A DNA stretch of 64,000 nucleotides from Toxonevra muliebris (lineage: Eukaryota; Arthropoda; Insecta; Diptera; Pallopteridae): assembly GCA_963691655.1 (NCBI GenBank), contig OY829328.1, positions 75,458,400-75,522,399 on the forward strand. Direction: 5' to 3'. The notes beneath the pieces are model-generated. The model did no database searches, was not told the DNA's origin, and worked only from the letters and a program-made list of their open reading frames with translations. Shown in pieces: positions 52,815 through 63,500 of this stretch (positions are counted from its first letter, which is position 1; every line of letters starts with the position of its first letter). The position numbers were made by a program, and so were the translations under genes.

Positions 52815-54790
52815 TTAATTTTTATTATTTTTATTGTTTTTATTATTTTTACTACTTTTATTATTTTCATTATTTTTAACATTTTTTTAATTTTTATTAT
52901 TTTTATTATTTTGATTATTTTTATCATTTTTTTAATTTTTATTATTTTTATTATTTTTATCATTTTTATTATTTTTACTATTTTTATTATTTTTATTATT
53001 TTGATTATTTTTAACATTTTTTTAATTTTTTTAATTTTTATTATTTTTATTATTTTTACTGTTTTTATTATTTTTATTATTTTTTCCATTTTTACTATTT
53101 TTATTACTTTTATTATTTATTATTATTTTTATTACTTTTATTATTTATTATTATTTTTATTATTTTTACTATTTTTATTATTTTTACTATTTTTATTATT
53201 TTTACCATTTTTATTATTTTTATTATTTTTATTATTTTTATTATTTTTATTATTTTTATTATTTTTTCCATTTTTATTATTTTTATTACTTTTATTATTT
53301 ATTATTATTTTTATTTGTATTTTTATTATTTTTACTATTTTTATTATTTTTACCATTTTTATTATTTTTATTATTTTTATTATTTTTACTATTTTTATTA
53401 TATTTATTATTTTTATTATTTTTAATATTTTTATTATTTTTATTATTTTTATTGTTTTTACTATTTTTATTATTTTTATTATTTTTATTATTTTTATTAT
53501 TTTTATTATTTTTATTATTTTTGTTATTTTTATTATTTTTATTACTTTTATTATTTTTACCATTTTTATTACTTTTATTATTTTTATTATTTTTGTTATT
53601 TTTATTATTTTTTCCATTTTTATTATTTTTATTACTTTTATTATTTATTATTATTTTTATTTGTATTTTTATTATTTTTACTATTTTTATTATTTTTACC
53701 ATTTTTATTATTTTTATTACTTTTATTATTTTTACCATTTTTACTATTTTTAATATTTTTATTATTTTTATTATTTTTATTATTTTTATTATTTTTATTA
53801 TTTTTATTATTTTTATTATTTTTATTATTTTTATTATTTTTATTATTTTTATTATTTTTGTTATTTTTATTATTTTTATTGTTTTTACTATTTTTATTAT
53901 TTTTATTATTTTTATTATTTTTATTATTTTTATTATTTTTGTTATTTTTATTATTTTTATTACTTTTATTATTTTTACCATTTATATTACTTTTATTATT
54001 TTTATTATTTTTATTATTTTTGTTATTTTTATTATTTTTTCCATTTTTATTATTTTTATTATTTTTATTACTTTTATTATTTTTATTATTTTTATTGTTT
54101 TTACTATTTTTATTATTTTTATTATTTTTATTATTTTTATTGTTTTTACTATTTTTATTATTTTTATTATTTTTATTATTTTTATTATTTTTATTATTTT
54201 TGTTATTTTTATTATTTTTATTACTTTTATTATTTTTACCATTTGTATTACTTTTATTATTTTTATTATTTTTATTATTTTTATTATTTTTATTATTTTT
54301 ATTATTTTTATTATTTTTGTTATTTTTATTATTTTTATTACTTTTATTATTTTTACCATTTTTACTATTTTTATTACTTTTATTATTTTTAATATTTTTA
54401 TTATTTTTATTATTTTTATTATTTTTATTATTTTTATTATTTTTATTATTTTTATTATTTTTAATATTTTTATTATTTTTATTATTTTTATTATTTTTAT
54501 TATTTTTATTACTTTTATTATTTTTACCATTTTTATTACTTTTATTATTTTTATTATTTTTATTATTTTTATTATTTTTATTATTTTTATTATTTTTATT
54601 ATTTTTGTTATTTTTATTATTTTTATTACTTTTATTATTTTTACCATTTTTACTATTTTTATTACTTTTATTATTTTTAATATTTTTATTATTTTTATTA
54701 TTTTTATTATTTTTATTATTTTTATTATTTTTATTATTTTTATTATTTTTATTATTTTTATTATTTTTAATATTTTTATTATTTTTATTA
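52815..54790. repeat. 9-bp minisatellite (TTTTTATTA)n, left block
   Basis: About 220 copies of the 9-mer TTTTTATTA, with variants TTTTTACTA, TTTTTACCA, TTTTGTTA and TTACTTTTA. Blocks of variants recur at larger spacing; for example the 'ttttttccatttttattatt' to 'atttttatttgtattttt' group appears near 53,270 and 53,615. The long open frames in every phase (Leu-Leu-Phe, Ile-Ile-Phe, Asn-Lys-Asn) follow from a repeat length divisible by three and are not genes. It is the target of the retrotransposon at 54,791. Confidence 0.97.
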
Positions 54791-54947
54791 TAGAGTTTTT
54801 CCATCTCGACAGGGTCCGCACATGTCGGAGATTACATATGTCCCGGGTAGCGTTACCAAGGGACAATGCTCTGTTGTTTTTTTTCTTTCTTTTTCCTGTT
54901 GCTTTTTGTTTGTTGTATGTTGATTTTTGTTCGTTACGTATAAGTAC
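54791..54947 (-). other. 3' UTR of the R4/Dong-like element
   Basis: A 157-bp segment between the stop codon and the minisatellite. Its distal half is much GC-richer than its surroundings and contains self-complementary words on the minus strand ('ggtaacgctacccggg', 'ccgacatgtgcgg'). In R2-group elements the 3' UTR RNA is bound by the protein to start target-primed reverse transcription. This part may do the same here. Confidence 0.6.
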
Positions 54948-57305
54948 TTATGAATTTAGATTTAAAAAGGACCTGACTATGTTGCATGTTTTGAGAATTA
55001 CTGCTTTTTGGATTTTCGCATGCAGTTTTTCGTTAATTGCAAGGGTTTTTAAGTTTACTGTAAATGATTTATGTAGTATTCCTGTTGTTGAAATTATGAA
55101 TGGTATTATTTTTACTTCATTTTGTTTCCAGATGTTTTTGATTTCTTGTGCAAGTTCAGTATATTTTTCTATTTTTTCTATGTATTTGTCATGTATATTG
55201 TTGTCATTGGGTACACTTATTTCAATAAGCTGGGTTGTTTTATCTTTTTTATTTATTATCGTGATATCTGGTCTATTGCATGCTATTGTTTTATCCGTAA
55301 GTATTGTTCTGTCCCAGTATATTTTGAAGGTTTCGTTTTCTATTATTGTTTCGGGCTTGTATTCAAAATATGGTATTCTATTGTTAGAGATGTTAAGATT
55401 GTTTATGATTTCTTGGTGGATTATTTTGGCTACTGTATCATGTCTTTGTGTGTATTTTGATCCTGCAAGTATTGGGCATCCTGATGTGATATGGTCTATT
55501 GTTTCTGTGTATATGTTGCATTTTCGGCATTTATCTGTTGTGATGGTTGGATCTTTAATTATGTACTTTCTGTAGTTTCTTGTTGCTATTATTTGATCTT
55601 GTATACTTATTATAAACCCTTCTGTTTCCGGTTGTAGTTCACCTTTTATCAGCCATGTGTATGTATTTTGTTTATCTATGTTATTGTTGTCTACTATGTG
55701 TGGGTGTTTTCCATGCAATTGTTTTTGTTTCCATATTGTTTTACTTTCTTCTATTGTTTGATTATTTATTATAAGGTTCCGATTATTAAGGTTTAGTGGG
55801 GTGTAATCATTATCTGCTTTTATTATTGCTTGATGTAATGTTGTTGTTTGGGTATAGAAATAGTTTCTTAGATTGGTTATTTGGTTATTGTGTAGGTTTT
55901 GGATGTCTATCAGTCCTCTACCACCTTCTTTTCTGGGGATCGTGATACGCTCCTTGCATGCATGTGGATGATGTTTTTGGTATTTGGTCAGTTTTGTTCT
56001 GGTGGCTATTTTTATGTTTTCAATATCGGTGTTACTCCATTTGATTATTCCAAATGAGTATGTGAGTAGTGGTATTGCAAATGTATTTATGGCTTTAAAT
56101 AGATTTCTGGAATTTAAGTAAGTTTTTGTTAATTTAGTTAGTCGTTCCAAGTATGCTGCTTTAAGTTCATTTTTGATTGTTGTGTGGTCTATTTTTATAC
56201 TTTGCTGAAAACCTAAGTATTTATAAAGATCCTGTTCTTCCATGTTTTGTAAGATTTCATTGTTTAAGGTTTCTGTTGCTTCTCTGTTTATCCATTTTCC
56301 ATGTTCTATGTGTTGTGTTTTGCATTTATCGATACCAAATTCCATTTTTATGTCTATTGTGATTGTTTCTGTTATTCTAATTAATCTTTGTAATTGTGAT
56401 TGTGTTGCTGCGTATAATTTAATGTCGTCCATATATAGCAGGTGATTTATTCGGTGTTGATTTTGTTTGTGTTTTTTGATATTGAATCCGTATTGTGTTT
56501 TGTTAAGTGAGTTAGATAGGGGGTTCAGGCATATACAGAACCAAAGTGCACTTAGAGAGTCTCCTTGGAATATACCGGTTTCTATTTTTATTGGGTCTGT
56601 AGTTATGTATTCTGATTTAGTTTGTAAGTGTATATTTGTTCTCCAGTTTTTCATGTTATTTTTTAGAAAATCTATGTATTTTGGGTGAATTTTGTATATG
56701 TTTAGGACATGTATAAGCCAACTGTGTGGTATCTTATCGAATGCCTTTTTATAGTCTATGTAGCATGTGTGGAGACTTCGTTGTTCCTTTATTGCTTGCT
56801 GTGTGATTGTTTGGTCGATTATTAATTGTTCTTTACATCCTTGGCTATATTTTCTGCATCCTTTTTGCTCATTTGTAAGTATATTATTATCTAAGAGATG
56901 TGTATAAATTTTTTGTGAGATTAGTGAAGTTATTATTTTGTAAAGTGTGGGTAGGCACGTTATTGGCCTATAGTTTGCCGGGTTATTGGTATTGCTATTC
57001 TTTGGTTTGATGAATGTTATTCCTTGGGTTAGGAAGGATGGTAACGTCGCTGAGTTCTTTAGGGTGTCGTTTATCAGTAGTAGTAGTTTATTGTGGGTTG
57101 AGTTGAATGTTTTGTACCAAAAGTTGTGTATGTGGTCTATTCCAGGATATTTCCAATTATTAGTGTTTTTGATGGCTATTGTGAGTTCTGATTGTGCTAT
57201 TGTGAAATTTTCTTGTATTGGCAAGGTGTTGTATAGAGTTTCTTCTTCTTTAATCCATGTACTGTTGCTATTATGTTTTGTGGGATGTCCCCATATTTCT
57301 TGCCA
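54948..57305 (-). CDS. R4/Dong-like reverse transcriptase-restriction-like endonuclease, N-terminally truncated
   Basis: The frame is open from the repeat junction (codon for Trp at 57,303-57,305) to TAA at 54,948, about 785 residues with no lesion. There is no ATG near the start, so the natural start lies in lost sequence. Order of domains: 'WQEIWGHPTKHNS' leader; RT with 'NNWKYPGIDHIHNFWYK', 'NYRPITCLPTLYK', 'GCRKYSQGCKEQLIID', 'YIDYKKAFDKIPHSW' (motif A), 'IETGIFQGDSLSALWF' (motif B) and 'LLYMDDIKLYA' (catalytic YMDD); and a thumb region. After it come a CCHC knuckle ('CRKCNIYTETIDHITSGC') and the restriction-like endonuclease 'RPDITIINKKDKTTQLIEIS'. Together these would copy RNA at a nicked target. 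The R4/Dong assignment rests on motif style and the RLE, with NeSL-type as the alternative. Confidence 0.85.
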   Translation of the reverse strand, partial: WQEIWGHPTKHNSNSTWIKEEETLYNTLPIQENFTIAQSELTIAIKNTNNWKYPGIDHIHNFWYKTFNSTHNKLLLLINDTLKNSATLPSFLTQGITFIKPKNSNTNNPANYRPITCLPTLYKIITSLISQKIYTHLLDNNILTNEQKGCRKYSQGCKEQLIIDQTITQQAIKEQRSLHTCYIDYKKAFDKIPHSWLIHVLNIYKIHPKYIDFLKNNMKNWRTNIHLQTKSEYITTDPIKIETGIFQGDSLSALWFCICLNPLSNSLNKTQYGFNIKKHKQNQHRINHLLYMDDIKLYAATQSQLQRLIRITETITIDIKMEFGIDKCKTQHIEHGKWINREATETLNNEILQNMEEQDLYKYLGFQQSIKIDHTTIKNELKAAYLERLTKLTKTYLNSRNLFKAINTFAIPLLTYSFGIIKWSNTDIENIKIATRTKLTKYQKHHPHACKERITIPRKEGGRGLIDIQNLHNNQITNLRNYFYTQTTTLHQAIIKADNDYTPLNLNNRNLIINNQTIEESKTIWKQKQLHGKHPHIVDNNNIDKQNTYTWLIKGELQPETEGFIISIQDQIIATRNYRKYIIKDPTITTDKCRKCNIYTETIDHITSGCPILAGSKYTQRHDTVAKIIHQEIINNLNISNNRIPYFEYKPETIIENETFKIYWDRTILTDKTIACNRPDITIINKKDKTTQLIEISVPNDNNIHDKYIEKIEKYTELAQEIKNIWKQNEVKIIPFIISTTGILHKSFTVNLKTLAINEKLHAKIQKAVILKTCNIVRSFLNLNS

Positions 57306-57306
57306 G

Positions 57307-57662
57307 TTTTATTATTTTTATTACTTTTATTATTTTTATTATTTTTAATATTTTTATTTTTTTTATTATTTTTACCATTTTTACTATTTTTATTACTTTT
57401 ATTATTTTTACTATTTTTATTATTTTTATTATTTTTATTATTTTTAATATTTTTATTATTTTTATTATTTTTTCCATTTTTACTATTTTTATTACTTTTA
57501 TTATTTTTACAATTTTTATTATTTTTATTATTTTTATTACTTTTATTATTTATTATTATTTTTATTAGAATTTTTATTAGTTTTACTATTTTTATTATTT
57601 TTACCATTTTTACTATTTTTATTATTTTTATTATTTTTACTATTTTTATTATTTTTATCAAT
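57307..57662. repeat. 9-bp minisatellite (TTTTTATTA)n, right block
   Basis: About 39 further copies of the same 9-mer, with the same variants (TTTTTACCA, TTACTTTTA, TTTTTTCCA). It continues the array interrupted by the retrotransposon and ends at 'atcaatttataaatc'. Confidence 0.96.
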
Positions 57663-57927
57663 TTATAAATCAGTTGTTTTCTACTTCACACTTTTTGGAA
57701 TCAAAAGTTTCGCTTAATCAATTTACGCTTATAAAACTTTGAATATTAAATTGCATTACCTTTGAGTCTAACAGCGAAAGTAAATGCAGTGAGAGAAGAA
57801 GTAAGTAGCAAGCTATTTAAATACTTACGTAAGAGCAATTTATATACTAAGCTACCCGTATACAAACAAAATACATATGAAGTATGTATGTATGAGTATG
57901 AATAATTTGAAGACGAGAATGCATCAT

Positions 57928-57967
<40 letters not shown>

Positions 57968-59626
57968 ACATGTTTCTTCTTCTAACTACGCTTTCCAAAT
58001 TTACTTTTATGTTTCTTTATGATTTTACTAGCTTGAAAGGCAACATCCAGTAGCAGCAACAGTAGAGGCAGCAACAAGAGCAACAAAAAAAAAAAATGGT
58101 TGGTATCAGTAATTTTAGCTAATTCCCTGGGGGAAAAGTTGAGATGATGGCACGATTGAATTATTGCTGTCTGTCTGACTGTCTGTCTTTCTGTCTGTAT
58201 GTATGTATTAGTAGTCGAATATACTTGTAGCAAGTAGCAGCAACAGCAACAACATGCGCTGGCAAATATAGAATTTAGGTATAGGTAAGAAAATGAATAG
58301 GAAATTGTTGCCTATATAAATATACACACACACACACACTCACACACACATACAATGTTAACAGTAGCACGCCCATAGCAAAATTTCAGCCATTCATTCA
58401 TTCTTTCATAGCTCAATGTAGTTGTTGCTACTTTAGCAGCATAGAAAATTAGAGCAAAATTTTACCTTAAGCCAAGCCGCATAATTTATTGCTTTTGCAT
58501 TAAGAGCAGCAAAGACATTTGCTAGAAATATTCGTAATGTAAAAATTAGGGTTCATTAAGGTAAGAAGATAAAGATGACTACTAGAGAAAGTTAGATAGA
58601 AGGTATGTACTTGAATATAGTAGCAGCAGCAGCAGCAACATCCAGATGACATGTGACAGGAGTAACACAAAAAAAAAAAAAAAAATTTAGAAGCAGCAAC
58701 AAAGAAATATGTTGAAATGTAAAAATGCGGGTATGAAACAAATTGACTGACAGAGAGACAGACAGACAGAACTATGCACACAGACAGCAGCGATATATGT
58801 ACGCATGGGTACCTGGCTCACATCGTTTCATTAAAGACGAGAGCGCACTTCTTGTTTTTTTTTCTTATTGACTCCTTTAAGTATGCTAAGGAATTTATAT
58901 TTTACATTTTGCTTTGAGTGAGTATGTAAGTTCGTTGGCTGAAGTTTATTTTATCGACGACGACGACGACGACGATTTTCTTTTTTCATTTTTGCAATTA
59001 TACCAGCATAAATGTACAAAAGATTGAGGGTTGCTCTTTTCCTCGTCGAAAGGTTACTAAAGAGTGACAGGCAACCTCCAAAAAAAAAAAAAAATAAATA
59101 ACACATAAAATGTGAAATTCCTTGTAAAAATGCATACACACACACACATATAAATCATTCTTTTCGTTGTGTGTATTTTTTCTTTCAAATATTTATGTAC
59201 CTAATTCAATGTCATGGGAATGTAGCATGCATCGTTACAAATTGGGTGGCAGAAAGCTGGTGACTGGTGACTTGTGACTGGTGAATGCTGTTAATGGTAT
59301 AATTTTTTTTTTTTTTTTGTGGGATTTTTTGCTTATATGGAAGTTAGGGTAAAGTAAAAGTTATGGGTTTTGCTGCTGGTGCGTATGATGTCAGCTTTCT
59401 GGAATTTAGATCTATGAGTTAATTCTTGAGGGAAAAAACATAATGAAATATAGTTTCTTCATTTTTTTTTTGTTTCTCTTTTTAAGCGCAAATCTTTTGT
59501 TTGCGCAATCAAAAGTTTAAGTATCAACATAACACTGCTAGACCTCATCATTATAAATTTTCGATAGCTGTCTTGCTGAAGTAGGCAGTCCTTGGTCGAG
59601 AGATATTTCGAGTCGTTCCGGGAACG
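57663..59626. other. no gene seen; AT, CA, AGC and GAC microsatellites
   Basis: A (TA)n run at 57,930-57,963, CACA at 58,323-58,347, AGC repeats at 58,620-58,637 and GAC repeats at 58,956-58,973. The frames at 57,982-58,233, 58,500-58,781 and 58,951-59,145 are low-complexity. Confidence 0.5.
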
Positions 59627-60420
59627 TAGATGCCTCAACCACCGCAAAACATCACACTAGTCTCATACGCGGACGACTGCACAATTCTCTCTACAGGCAG
59701 TAACATCTCCGAGCTTTGTGCAGACCTGAACGCATACTTGACACCCATCACGTCATTCTTTAGCGCTCGAAACCTGCAATTTTCCACCGAAAAATCCACG
59801 GCAACACTCTTCACTACATGGACAAAGGAAGTAGGACAGGCCTTAGACATAAACAACGAAAGCAGACGTATACCGACAGTAAAATACCCAAAAATACTTG
59901 GCGTTACATTTGACCTTCTCAGCGCATGCCAACAATCTACGTACTAGATTAAGGGGACGAAACAATGTCCTGAAGGCCCTAGCTGGAAGTACAGGGGGCA
60001 GGGACAGGAGACCATACTGACCACCTACAAAGCCATTGGACGCTCAGTAGCGAACTACGCAGCACCAATCTGGTCTCCTCTTATTAGTGATACCCAATGG
60101 AAAGGCCTGCAGGCATGTCAAAACGCAGCTCTCCGCATCGTCACAGGTCAACGGTCAACCGCCGCCCATAAATAACGAAGAGAGAGAGAGAGCTCCCAAG
60201 AGAAACTCGGTGCACCCTTGCCCTACTACGATCCGGCTGGAGCCGCATGCTGAACTGTTACATGTGTAGACTTGATGATACAGCCACGAACTCCTGCCCA
60301 GACTGTCGCAGCAGCCCACATGACACGGCTCACCTCTTCACTCTCCCTCTGGACGAACAATATTAACACGGCCCGCTTCTTGGGTTTTGAAAAAGTGCCG
60401 AAAACAACTGCAAAATATAA
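59627..60420 (+). pseudogene. jockey-type non-LTR retrotransposon, RT C-terminal fragment
   Basis: Begins inside the RT domain with 'MPQPPQNITLVSYADDCTIL' (catalytic YADD) and continues 'FSTEKSTATLFTTW' and 'VKYPKILGVTFD', then shifts frame. Later pieces are 'YKAIGRSVANYAAPIWS', 'QACQNAALRIVTG', then 'SCPDCRSSPHDTAHLF' (zinc-knuckle), and the C-terminal 'SLWTNNINTARFLGFEK', which matches the LWxNPVxAAxFLG end of jockey proteins. A GA microsatellite at 60,178-60,191 has expanded inside the former coding region. The element is 5'-truncated, frame-broken and lacks a clear poly-A tail. Confidence 0.88.
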
Positions 60421-60639
60421 ACAATTGTCGCACCACCAAAACGTCAAAATTTTTGTTCTTAGGTTTCAAAGAGTGTCATAAAGTTAAATATCTGAAGAAA
60501 TCTAATGCCTGCATTCGACTGCTGTTGGACTGATCCAGAAAAAAAGCAATTTATACCCACTTGAAAGGACAAAAGGATCAAGAAGACTATGGCAGACAAA
60601 TACGAGAGAAAATGGCATAACCTGAAAGGGAACCATTAA

Positions 60640-60790
60640 TTTTGAATTCAAAAGTGTAGTCACAATAAGAACTGAGCTAGAGAGCTATTACAACGTGAAT
60701 ATAAATGTCGAAAACTTACGCAGAAAGAAACAAAAGTTCGGTCTGTATGGGAGACGATCAGCCAAAAAGTCATTGTTGACGAAATAGATG
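60640..60790 (+). pseudogene. Tc1-like transposase DNA-binding domain fragment
   Basis: One frame reads 'FEFKSVVTIRTELESYYNVN' then 'INVENLRRKKQKFGLYGRRS' then 'AKKSLLTK'. This is the second helix-turn-helix and basic linker of Tc1 transposases (compare their 'RRLxxxGLxGRRPxKKPLLT' pattern). No catalytic core or terminal repeats are recognised nearby. Confidence 0.6.
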
Positions 60791-61627
60791 GAAACAAATT
60801 GCCCGACATGGACTCAAAACTACAGCGATTAAACTCTGGCAGACTCGAGAAAAGTTATATGATCGAGCAAATTAAATTCAAATTTTTATGCGCATTTAAT
60901 CTTCGATACTTGCGTTACTCAGATATAGAGCAATAGAAGGTTAACATTGTAGTGAAAATAGTCAAATTCCCACAAAGTCAGATAGTTTGGATGAGTCCCT
61001 TATACTATATTGAAGGGACTGTGAACGCTCAAAAATATGGGTAAAATTTTATGGAGCAATTGCTGTAAGCCAATTTTTTTCCGGACGACTTCTGCGGTAT
61101 ATTATCACGCCAAATTGGCAAGGTTTAGTTAGTAATTAATGCCTGATGTTTGATAACTTTAAAAATAGTAAAAAAGTTAGATTATTGCTTGCAGAATTAA
61201 AATGTTTTCGATGATGTTAGAATTTACAGGCGGGAATGATCAGGTAGCTCGCGCGGTTTAAGTCCGAAAAGGCACCTCTGTCATATAATGAAACGGAATG
61301 TTGCTCAAAACATGCCAAAGAATACAAAATTCGCTGTTTGAGTTCTTAAAAAAGTGCAGTATTAAAAAAATAAGGAATGATATCCTTAAAGTGCTTGTCG
61401 ACTCTATGCCTTCAAGATAACGGCCATAAGAGAGGCTAAGAGACGGACACCATCAAACTAAACAATTTTGCTTATGACTCTATTATGAAATAAATTAATC
61501 TTAGTTTACACCTTCAAAAAATAACAAATATTTTTATTTTTACATACTTTCAATCAATACTCTCAAAAACGTGAAATTTCTTTTATATTTTTGTTTTAAT
61601 AAAAAGGTAATAAAATTTGTGTATATA
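60791..61627. other. no gene seen
   Basis: Sequence of moderate GC without repeats or motifs that I recognise. The first 100 bases may belong to the decayed Tc1-like copy just upstream. Confidence 0.4.
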
Positions 61628-61629
61628 TA

Positions 61630-62737
61630 TTGGGAGTATGAATGTATAAACTCGTATTTTTTTTCGTAATTTGGACATTTATTGTGAAAAAGTGATTATA
61701 AATTTATTCTTTAAAATATTGTCCATCGTTAGCCACAACCTTTTCCCATCTTTCTGGTAGCATACGGATTCCGCGTCGAAAGAGCTCCTCATCTTTTGAG
61801 GCTATCCATGAATCGACCCATTTTTTGAGTTCTTCGAAAGAACGGAAGTGCTGTTCAGCCAGGCCATGTGTCATCGATCGGAACAAGTGGTAATCAGAAG
61901 GAGCAATGTCGGGAGAATACGCGGGTGGGGTAGCACTTCCCATTTCAGCGTTTCCAAGTATGTTTTTACTTGCCTTGCAATATGCGGCCGAGCATTGTCG
62001 TGTTGAAGAATAACTTCGTCGTGTCTATTCTCATATTTTGGCCTCTTATCCTTTAATGCTCGGCTCAAACGCATCAATTGTAGTCGGTAGCGGTCGCCAG
62101 TGATCGTTTCATTCGGTTTCAACAGCTCATAACACACGACACCTTTCATATCCCACCAAATACACAGCATGAGCTTGGATCTATGGTTGTTCGGCTTTGC
62201 CGTTGATGTTGATGCATGTCCGGGCGGTGCCCATGATTTTTTAAGCTTTGGGTTATCGTAACGTATCCACTTTTCATCGCCAGTCACAATACGATGCAGA
62301 AACCATTTTCTTTTCTGTCGTTCAATCAGCAGTTCACATGTGAAAAATCGCCGTTCGATGTCTCTCGGCTTCAATTCGTACGGCACCCAATTTCTTTGCT
62401 TTTGAATCATTCCCAATTCTTTTAAGCGTTTAGAAATGGTTGATTGATCAACTCCTAAAGATTCTGCAAGTTCTTGTTGCGTTTTACGTGAATCTTCTTC
62501 GAGTAATGCCTTCAATTCTTCATCTTCGAACTTTTTCGGGCCGCCTGAACGTTCCCTGTCTTCAACATCAAAATCACCACTTTTGAAACGGGCATACCAC
62601 ACCTGACACATTCTAACGTCTATAACACAGTCAGGATAAGCTTCAGTGAGTAAACGATGTGCTTCAGTTGCGTTTTTCTTTAAATGGAAGAAGCAAATTA
62701 AAACTTCCCTCAAATGTTGTTTTGTTGGCACGAAATT
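61630..62737 (-). mobile_element. mariner M3 (mauritiana-type), 5'-truncated
   Basis: The 3' terminal repeat TTGGGAGTATGAATGTATAA starts at 61,630 after TA at 61,628-61,629. Family similarity runs to 62,737, two codons into the transposase gene, and then stops. The 5' UTR and 5' terminal repeat are missing and replaced by unrelated purine/pyrimidine-rich sequence. Confidence 0.9.
61704..62737 (-). pseudogene. mariner transposase pseudogene (M3)
   Basis: The best-preserved Mos1-type copy. Residues from 'NFVPTKQHLREVLICFFHLK' through 'VDQSTISKRLK', 'WVPYELKPRD', 'IVTGDEKWIRYDN' (first Asp) and 'LQHDNARPHIA' (second Asp) lie in one frame. A single-base loss near 61,920 ('atacgcggg' where others have 'atacggcggg') breaks 'PHPPYSPDIAPSDYHLF', so the third Asp is in another frame (61,704-61,943). 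The natural ATG is lost: the longer open frame to 62,863 takes its first 40 residues from unrelated flanking DNA. Confidence 0.92.
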
Positions 62738-62930
62738 GGAAGAAAGATCGTAAAAGGGAAATGTGTAGAGAGTGAGAGCGCAAAAAAGATAGAGGGAGAA
62801 TGGTAGAGTGATGAATAGAGAAGGATGAAAGGGGGATAAGTGGTAGGAATTTGCTGGGCTCATGGCTCAATAATAAGGTTATGTGTCACCAGCATAACTC
62901 TCTTCTCTACCCGATTTATTCGTCTAATTA

Positions 62931-63395
62931 CACAGTCCAACAAATTAAGACTTTTTGACTGCAACAGAATAGCCACCCTATAATCCTGAAAGGACATAAT
63001 GTATAGACCATTTTGGTAAAATAAACTTATAGTCCAGCACGTCTCAGTTTTTTTTTTTTTTTTTAACAGTGGGTCAAAGTTTTCTTATTTTGGTCAAAGG
63101 GAGCTGAAAACTAAGTGGAAAAAGTGTTATAAATTATTGTGTGAGGAAAATCTTATTGGTAAAGTTATATGGTAAAATTTTACAAGGGTCATTTCAGTAG
63201 AATATTTTAACCCTTTAGTTCCATTTTTAATGGGACAATTTGACTCCTTTTTTGATGAAAACCTAAAAAGTCCTATCAAAAGAAATATTTAAGGAGTAAA
63301 AGGTTTTACAAAAATATTTGCCAGAAAATTTCACTAGGGGTCACCAAAGACATATAAGATATATATATAACGGTTAACGGTTACTAAAAGGAAAT
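62931..63395. repeat. unclassified repeat family, copy 2 (uninterrupted)
   Basis: Matches the two flanks of the R1-like element at 32,917-32,965 and 34,733-35,155 without interruption. It carries the empty insertion site 'acagaatagccaccctataa' at 62,961-62,980. It adds a longer T run at 63,049-63,064. The end of similarity near 63,395 falls in 'ggttactaaaaggaaata'. No coding region. Confidence 0.8.
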
Positions 63396-63500
63396 AACAG
63401 CCTACCCACATAAATAAAATATACTATAATGTGAATTCAGCATTATGATTAATTTAAATAACTGTAACATTAATTTTGACCAACAAGGAGACGTCCAGCC

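Larger units (their letters stand above)
54791..57306 (-). mobile_element. R4/Dong-like site-specific non-LTR retrotransposon, 5'-truncated
   Basis: A minus-strand element of 2,516 bp sits inside the 9-bp minisatellite, which resumes on the other side at 57,307. It contains one long open frame with reverse transcriptase and restriction-like endonuclease domains and a 157-bp 3' UTR. Its 3' end (…GGAAAAACTC on the minus strand) joins directly to TATAATAATAAAAATAATAA. Dong of Bombyx is known to insert in TAA repeats; this target reads (TAATAAAAA)n. The N-terminal zinc-finger region is missing, so it is truncated just before the RT domain. Target duplication cannot be read in a repeat. Confidence 0.85.

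Noticed and set aside
53452..55575. A 707-residue plus-strand open frame and other very long frames over the 9-bp array
   Set aside because: The repeat length is a multiple of three and the unit has no stop in several phases, so all such frames are open by construction. The plus-strand frame also runs antisense through the retrotransposon.
62738..62863. N-terminal extension of the mariner M3 transposase
   Set aside because: Related copies start at MSNFVPTKQ. The extra residues come from unrelated flanking DNA after the 5' truncation.
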